DNA of 64,000 nucleotides from Sciurus carolinensis (taxonomy: Eukaryota; Chordata; Mammalia; Rodentia; Sciuridae): assembly GCF_902686445.1 (NCBI RefSeq), contig NC_062226.1, positions 17,208,001-17,272,000 on the forward strand. Reading direction: 5' to 3'. The notes under the pieces are model-generated. The model made no database searches and had not been told where the DNA came from. It saw only the letters and a list, made by a program, of their open reading frames with translations. Below, piece by piece: positions 59,511-64,000 of the stretch (positions are counted from its first letter, which is position 1; each line of letters starts with the position of its first letter). The position numbers and the translations under genes were made by a program.

Positions 59511-60481
59511 TGTTTTCCTTTTGCCTTAAAATTTTTTTTTTTCTAATTTGTTGTCATGCTTGGCCTTCACAAACATCCTTCCAGCTAAGTTGGGCAGAAG
59601 TTATTAAGAATATCGACTCCAAAGTACTGTTAGAAATAATCTACTAACTAAATAAATGGGGTAGAAGAGATAGTTCTTCTTTACAGTAGAATTTCCAATT
59701 AATAAATGTAAAAGGAAAGAGGAAAACAGAGAATCGCCATTAGGCAATCACCGCTGTAATAATCACTACTGACAAGATCCACCCATGTGTACTAAAATTA
59801 ATGGGAGAAACTTTGAGAAGAAACAGGATGTTTTCAGAGTCTCAAAGTACCGCTGCCCTGGGTATTTCTGAGTTACAAAAGGAAAATAGTGACTTTGCTA
59901 TGGAGAAATCTGGCTGATACCCGTGGTGGGAGCTTCCTAGGGCCACCAGAACACAGGGTCACAGACGGCGGGGTTCAGACAACAGAAATGTGTTCTGGTG
60001 GTTTTGGAGGCCTCAGTGGGAAATGAAGGTCAGCTCCCTGCCGGGAGCGCCAAGCAGGATGCTTCCTCTCTCTTCCACCTCATGGGGGCTCCTCCTGTTT
60101 CTTGGCTGGTGGCTATGTAATTCCAACTTGGACCTCTGGGCCCACATCGTCTTCTGCTCCGTGGTCTCGTCTCTGTCGTAGGCACACGGGTCACTGATCA
60201 GGGGCTCACCTCCATGGCTCAGGATGCTTTCTTTTTTACAAGGTCCTTAATGACATGTATGAAGACCCTTTTCTTTTTTTTTTATTATTATTATTGTATA
60301 CAAATGGGATACATGTTGTTTCTCTATTTGTAAATGGAGTCAAGGCCTACCATTTGTGTAATCATACGTTTACATAGGGCAATGATGTTTGATTCATTTT
60401 TTTTCCCTTCCCCCCACCCCTCCCACCCCTCTTTTCCCTCTATACAGTCCTTCTTTCCTTCATTCTTACCACACTCCTTAT

Positions 60482-60511
60482 CCCTAACCCTAAACCTAAC
60501 CCTAACCCTAA
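60482..60511. repeat. telomere-like repeat (CCCTAA)5 in L1 3' UTR
   Basis: Five hexamer units, four exact CCCTAA and one ACCTAA, in the reversed L1 3' UTR. Confidence 0.9.
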
Positions 60512-60662
60512 TGCTGACCCTTCCCACCCCCCAATATATGTCCTCATCCGCTTATCAGCGAGATCATTCGTCCTTTAGTTTTTTGAGATTGGCTTATCTC
60601 ACTTAGCATGATATTCTCCAATTTCATCCATTTGCCTGCAAATGCCATAATTTTATCATTCT

Positions 60663-61157
60663 TCATTGCGGAGTAATATTCCATTGTATATATATATGCC
60701 ACAGTTTCTTTATCCATTCATCAACTGATGAGCATCTAGGTTGGTTCCACAATCTGGCTATGGTGAATTGAGCAGCAATGAACATTGATGTGGCTGTATC
60801 TCTGTAGTATGCTGATTTTAAGTCCTTTGGGTATAGGCCAAGGAGTGGGATAGCTGGGTCAAATGGCGTTTCCATTCCAAGCTTTCTGAGGAATCTCCAC
60901 ACTGCTTTCCAGAGTGGCTGCACTAATTTGCAACCCCACCAGCAATGTATGAGTGTTCCTTTTTCACCACATCCTCGCCAACACCTATTGTTGCTTGTGT
61001 TCTTGATAATCGCCATTCTAATTGGGGTGAGATGAAATCTTAGGGTAGTTTTGATTTGCATTTCCCTTATTACTAGGGATGTTGAACATTTTTTCATATA
61101 TCTGTTGATTGCTTGTACATCTTTTTCTGTGAAGTGTCTGTTCATTTCCTTAGCCCA
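60663..61157 (-). pseudogene. L1 ORF2 C-terminal fragment, reversed half
   Basis: An open frame of about 160 codons (start of frame near 61145) with landmarks [46 protein letters not shown] and [17 protein letters not shown]. This is the C-terminal region of L1 ORF2p with its Cys-rich part (CWRGCG...HCWWGC). It is uninterrupted, so the insertion is recent, but is cut off from the reverse transcriptase. Confidence 0.9.
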
Positions 61158-62028
61158 GGTGAAAGACCTCTACAATGAGAACTACAGAACACTAAAGAAA
61201 GAAATTAAAGAAAACCTTAGAAGATGGAAAGATCTCCCATGTTCCTGGATAGGCAGAATTAATATTGTCAAAATGGCCATACTACCTAAAGTGCTATACA
61301 GATTCAATGCAATTCCAATTAAAATCCCAATGATGTACCTTGCAGAAATAGAGCAAGCAATTATGAAATTCATCTGGAAGAATAAAAAACCTAGAATAGC
61401 TAAAGCAATCCTAAGTAGCAAGAACGAAGCAGGGGGTATTGCAATACCAGATCTTCAACTCTACTACAAAGCAATAGTAACAAAAACGGCATGGTATTGG
61501 TACCAAAATAGACAGGTAGATCAATGGTACAGAATAGAGGACATGGACACAAACCCAAATAAATACAATTTTCTCATACTAGACAAAGGTTCCAAAAATA
61601 TGCAATGGAGAAAAGATAGCCTCTTCAACAAATGGTGCTGGGAAAACTGGAAAACCATATGCAACAGAATGAAACTAAACCCCTATCTCTCACCCTACAC
61701 AAAACTCAACTCAAAATGGATCAAGGACCTCGGAATCAGACCATAGACCCTGCATCTTATAGAAGAAAAAGTAGGTCCAAATCTTCAACTTGTTGGCTTA
61801 GGATCAGACTTCCTTAACAGGACTCCCATAGCACAAGAAATAAAAGCAAGAATCAACAACTGGGATAGATTTAAACTAAAAAGCTTTCTCTCAGCAAAGG
61901 AAACTATCAGAAATGTGAAGAGAGAGCCTACAGAGTGGGAGAAAATCTTTGCCAACCATACTTCAGATAGAGCGCTAATTTCCAGAATCTATAAAGAACT
62001 CAAAAACTCTACACGAAGAATACAAATA
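61158..62028 (+). pseudogene. L1 ORF2 internal fragment, forward half
   Basis: Reads [20 protein letters not shown], then [35 protein letters not shown] and [20 protein letters not shown], the region after the ORF2 reverse transcriptase core. One in-frame stop (TAG at 61744-61746) breaks the frame; the same frame then continues to the junction with IYKELKNSTRRIQ. It lacks endonuclease and reverse transcriptase motifs, so it is inactive. Confidence 0.9.
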
Positions 62029-62329
62029 ATGAAGACCCTTTTCTCCAAATAAGGTCACATCCAGGGATGACGTGTGGACTGGTCTTTGTAGGTTCCACTC
62101 TTTGGCCCACCACACCACCCCAACCAAGTGGGCGAGACCAGGGTCACCAGCAACAAGACATGCCAGCATGATAGTGCACGGAGAAGGGCACCCTTCCACT
62201 TCTGTGGTGTCCTGGCCGAAAATGTGTGGCCATTCTCATCATGAGGAAACATCAGACAGACTCAGCGAGGGGAGTTCTGAAGATCAGCGACAAGCACTCT
62301 TCAAAAGTGATAAGGGTGTAAAAGAATAG

Positions 62330-62625
62330 GAAGAACTGAACCGCTGTCCCAGACTGGGGGACACAAGGAACATGACAACCAAATACCACGTCGGGTCCTT
62401 GGTTAGATTCTGGATCGAGGAAAGGACATTTGTAGGAAAGCTGGTTAGATCCATATAAGGCCTGCAGTTTGCCTCATTGACGGCTGCCTGGTCTGTTATT
62501 TTATTATGGCTATGAGGATGTTAACACTGGGAGAGACAGAGCAAAGAGCATACGGGAGCCTCTGTCAACTTTGCGTCTTTCTGAGTCTGTAATTTTTCCA
62601 AAATAAAAAGACTCAAAACAAAAGC
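62330..62625 (+). repeat. old interspersed repeat, family not named
   Basis: An AACATGACAACCAAATACCA block, a GATTCTGGATCGAGGAAAGG block, and CAACTTTGCGTCTTTCTGAG before an A-rich end resemble a common mammalian repeat 3' end. Family uncertain. I recognise nothing in 62116-62330. Confidence 0.4.
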
Positions 62626-62654
62626 TAATGTCTACTCTGGAAGGAGCTGCTTGG

Positions 62655-63185
62655 ATTAGGATTGACCTAACACCACTTCATGTGCAGTGTGACCTTTTAA
62701 ATGACTTGAAATCTCTGTGCCTCAGTTTCCTCCACTATGTAATTGTAATAATTTCTACAATTAAAATGATGGATATAGTGTATACAGGTGTCGTATTGAT
62801 GAGCATTTGCTGTTGCAATTGGTATTGTTACTCTTTTGTTCCTGTTTCACTAATGATAAAACCAAGGCTTGGAAGGTTAAGATGACTCTGTTCTAAGATC
62901 AAACAGCCAGCTGGACATAGTGGCACACACCTGTAATCCCAGTGACTCTGGAGATGGAGGTAGGGGGATTGCAAGTTCAAACCAGATTCAGCAACTTAGG
63001 GAGGCCCTAAGCAACTTAGTGAAACCCTGTCTCAAAATTAAAAATAAAAAAGGCTGCAGATATGGCTCAGTGGTTCACTCCCCAGTATAGAGAAAAAAAA
63101 AAAAGAAAAAAAAAGAAAAAAAAAAATCACACAGCCAGTATCTGAGCTTAGAATTTGAATCTAAACGATCTCTCTGCTCCCTAAT
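62655..63185 (+). repeat. MIR SINE interrupted by B1-dID
   Basis: CTCTGTGCCTCAGTTTCCTC and AACCAAGGCTTGGAAGGTTA lie left of the younger SINE and CACACAGCCAGTATCTGAGC lies right of it, so one MIR copy is split. Confidence 0.65.
62910..63125 (+). mobile_element. B1-dID composite SINE
   Basis: The B1 part (GCTGGACATAGTGGCACACA, TGTAATCCCAGTGACTCTGG, GTGAAACCCTGTCTCAAAAT) is followed by a decayed ID part (GGCTGCAGATATGGCTCAGT) and an A-rich tail. Flanks ATCAAACAGCCA (62898-62909) and ATCACACAGCCA (63126-63137) are a 12-bp target duplication with one mismatch. Confidence 0.9.
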
Positions 63186-63531
63186 ACTTCCTTCCTTACA
63201 GGGCAGGGTGGGTGAGGACCTTCCAGGGGCCCATCTCCATAATTGCCAATTACCTGTCTCCTGGTGACTGAGGGAGACCTGATCCTGACCTGTGGGAGAA
63301 GGCAGGCAGCTCATTCCACCTGGCCATGAATATTTAGAAGAAGTAAAGCAGAAATTTCTGACTTTATTCTAAGAAAGAGGTTCTTTTAAAAGTCATTCCA
63401 TCCCATCTCTTCATATTAGAGGGAAAACAAATAGAACCACTATGTATGGTGTCCCGGTCTCCAGGAGTGGCTAATGGTGTCATGTGGCAGGTGAGTGACA
63501 GCCGGCCTTCCCACTTGGACCGCTGGCAGTG

Positions 63532-63572
<41 letters not shown>

Positions 63573-64000
63573 TCCTGGCCACACTGCTTGCCTACCCTCC
63601 GGGGGATCTGCCCCAGGCTCAGTCTCTCCCTCTATCCGGGCAAGCCAGGGGACCCGTACACGGTGTTTTAAGTTCAGCAAGACTGTATTTCACTTCATTG
63701 TGGTAATCATCCTGTCTGCTAATCCACCGATACAGTCAAACAATTACCCAATTCAAACTTCTGTTGCTCATGTTCCCCAGCTCAAGGGCATCTTTAATAG
63801 CAAAATAATACTTGTTTTTCCTTCCTTCCTTCTCTGTTTTTTCCTAATCTCTCCCTGATGAGACATAACATTAATTACAGCAGTTAACTGAGAGTCTGTC
63901 TCTATTACCTCCTGCCACCTTCTCCATTTTGGCTTCCGCCTCCAAAATTTCTCTCCTGAATGAAGGAGGGAGGGTTGGGCAGATGTGTGCTGCATTTATT
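63186..64000. other. intronic DNA at the right edge
   Basis: No exon or named repeat recognised. A (GT)18 run lies at 63535-63570. The last 350 bp (from about 63660) are AT-rich and look unique, with motif-like blocks such as GGTAATCATCC and ACATTAATTACAGCAG; weak candidate for a conserved element. Confidence 0.55.

Larger units (their letters stand above)
60275..62028 (-). mobile_element. recent 5'-inverted L1 insertion (twin priming)
   Basis: A 16-bp exact target duplication ATGAAGACCCTTTTCT flanks the insertion (60259-60274 and 62029-62044). The left 883 bp lie reversed: poly(T), 3' UTR, then the ORF2 C-terminal part. The right 871 bp run forward and encode a more upstream part of ORF2. 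The break falls between ...YKELKNSTRRIQ and WAKEMNRHF, neighbouring parts of ORF2 with only a few codons missing. Confidence 0.93.
59923..62115 (-). mobile_element. MaLR LTR (MLT1-like), minus strand, split by an L1
   Basis: Left part 59923-60274 includes AGCTTCCTAGGGCCACCAGA, CAGACAACAGAAATGTGTTC and a CTCCTGTTTCTTGGCTGGTG block; it resumes after the L1 with CTCCAAATAAGGTCACATCC and a CACTCTTTGGCCCACCACA end. Same family and orientation as the LTR at 55891. Confidence 0.65.

Noticed and set aside
56227..60511. Telomere-like tracts as a trace of chromosome fusion
   Set aside because: Both tracts are 18-30 bp, lie inside separate transposons and point the same way. A fusion would give long head-to-head arrays.
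1..64000. CRISPR array, operon, phage or other bacterial-type system
   Set aside because: No regularly spaced repeats, dense coding or ribosome binding sites. SINEs, L1s and spliced exon structure show a mammalian genome.

Overview
The window looks like nuclear DNA of a squirrel-family rodent (Sciuridae; ground squirrel, marmot or a relative). The best clues are young SINEs: an ID element with an intact Pol III promoter (41252-41351) and three B1-dID composite elements (32398-32591 minus, 53318-53513 minus, 62910-63125 plus), a combination typical of sciurids. Lineage-specific L1 tails, MaLR/ERVL LTRs and a dense background of decayed MIR, L2, MER5, MER20 and Tigger elements fit a placental mammal. 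Composition is ordinary intronic DNA with no CpG island, operon or CRISPR array.

Only one protein-coding segment can be supported: a 188-bp internal exon at 47939-48126 (+). Its translation matches astrotactin-2 (ASTN2) just before the first transmembrane helix. The rest of the window is therefore read as intron: the end of the upstream intron (1-47938, probably intron 1) and the start of the downstream intron (48127-64000). Exon 1, which is GC-rich and carries the signal peptide, was not found here.

Layout. 1-18 kb: old MIR/L2 fragments, an old L1 tail carrying a 42-bp insertion, an alternating CA/GT tract. 18-28 kb: MER20, MER5, an L1 tail, a 65-bp tandem duplication with a perfect palindrome at its junction. 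28-43 kb: a MaLR LTR, two Tigger-type transposons, a B1-dID, two ID SINEs, a dinucleotide/tetranucleotide microsatellite, and a possible conserved noncoding element near 34.8 kb. 43-48 kb: a longer possible conserved element (43430-44080), then the ASTN2 exon. 48-64 kb: MIRs, an inverted L1, an ERVL LTR nested in a MaLR LTR, a purine-rich block with a G-quadruplex motif, and a recent 5'-inverted L1 inserted in a second MaLR LTR.

No new multi-gene system is visible. The items of most interest are noncoding: possible ASTN2 intronic enhancers, nested insertions whose order can be read from target-site duplications, and short telomere-like tracts inside two different repeats.
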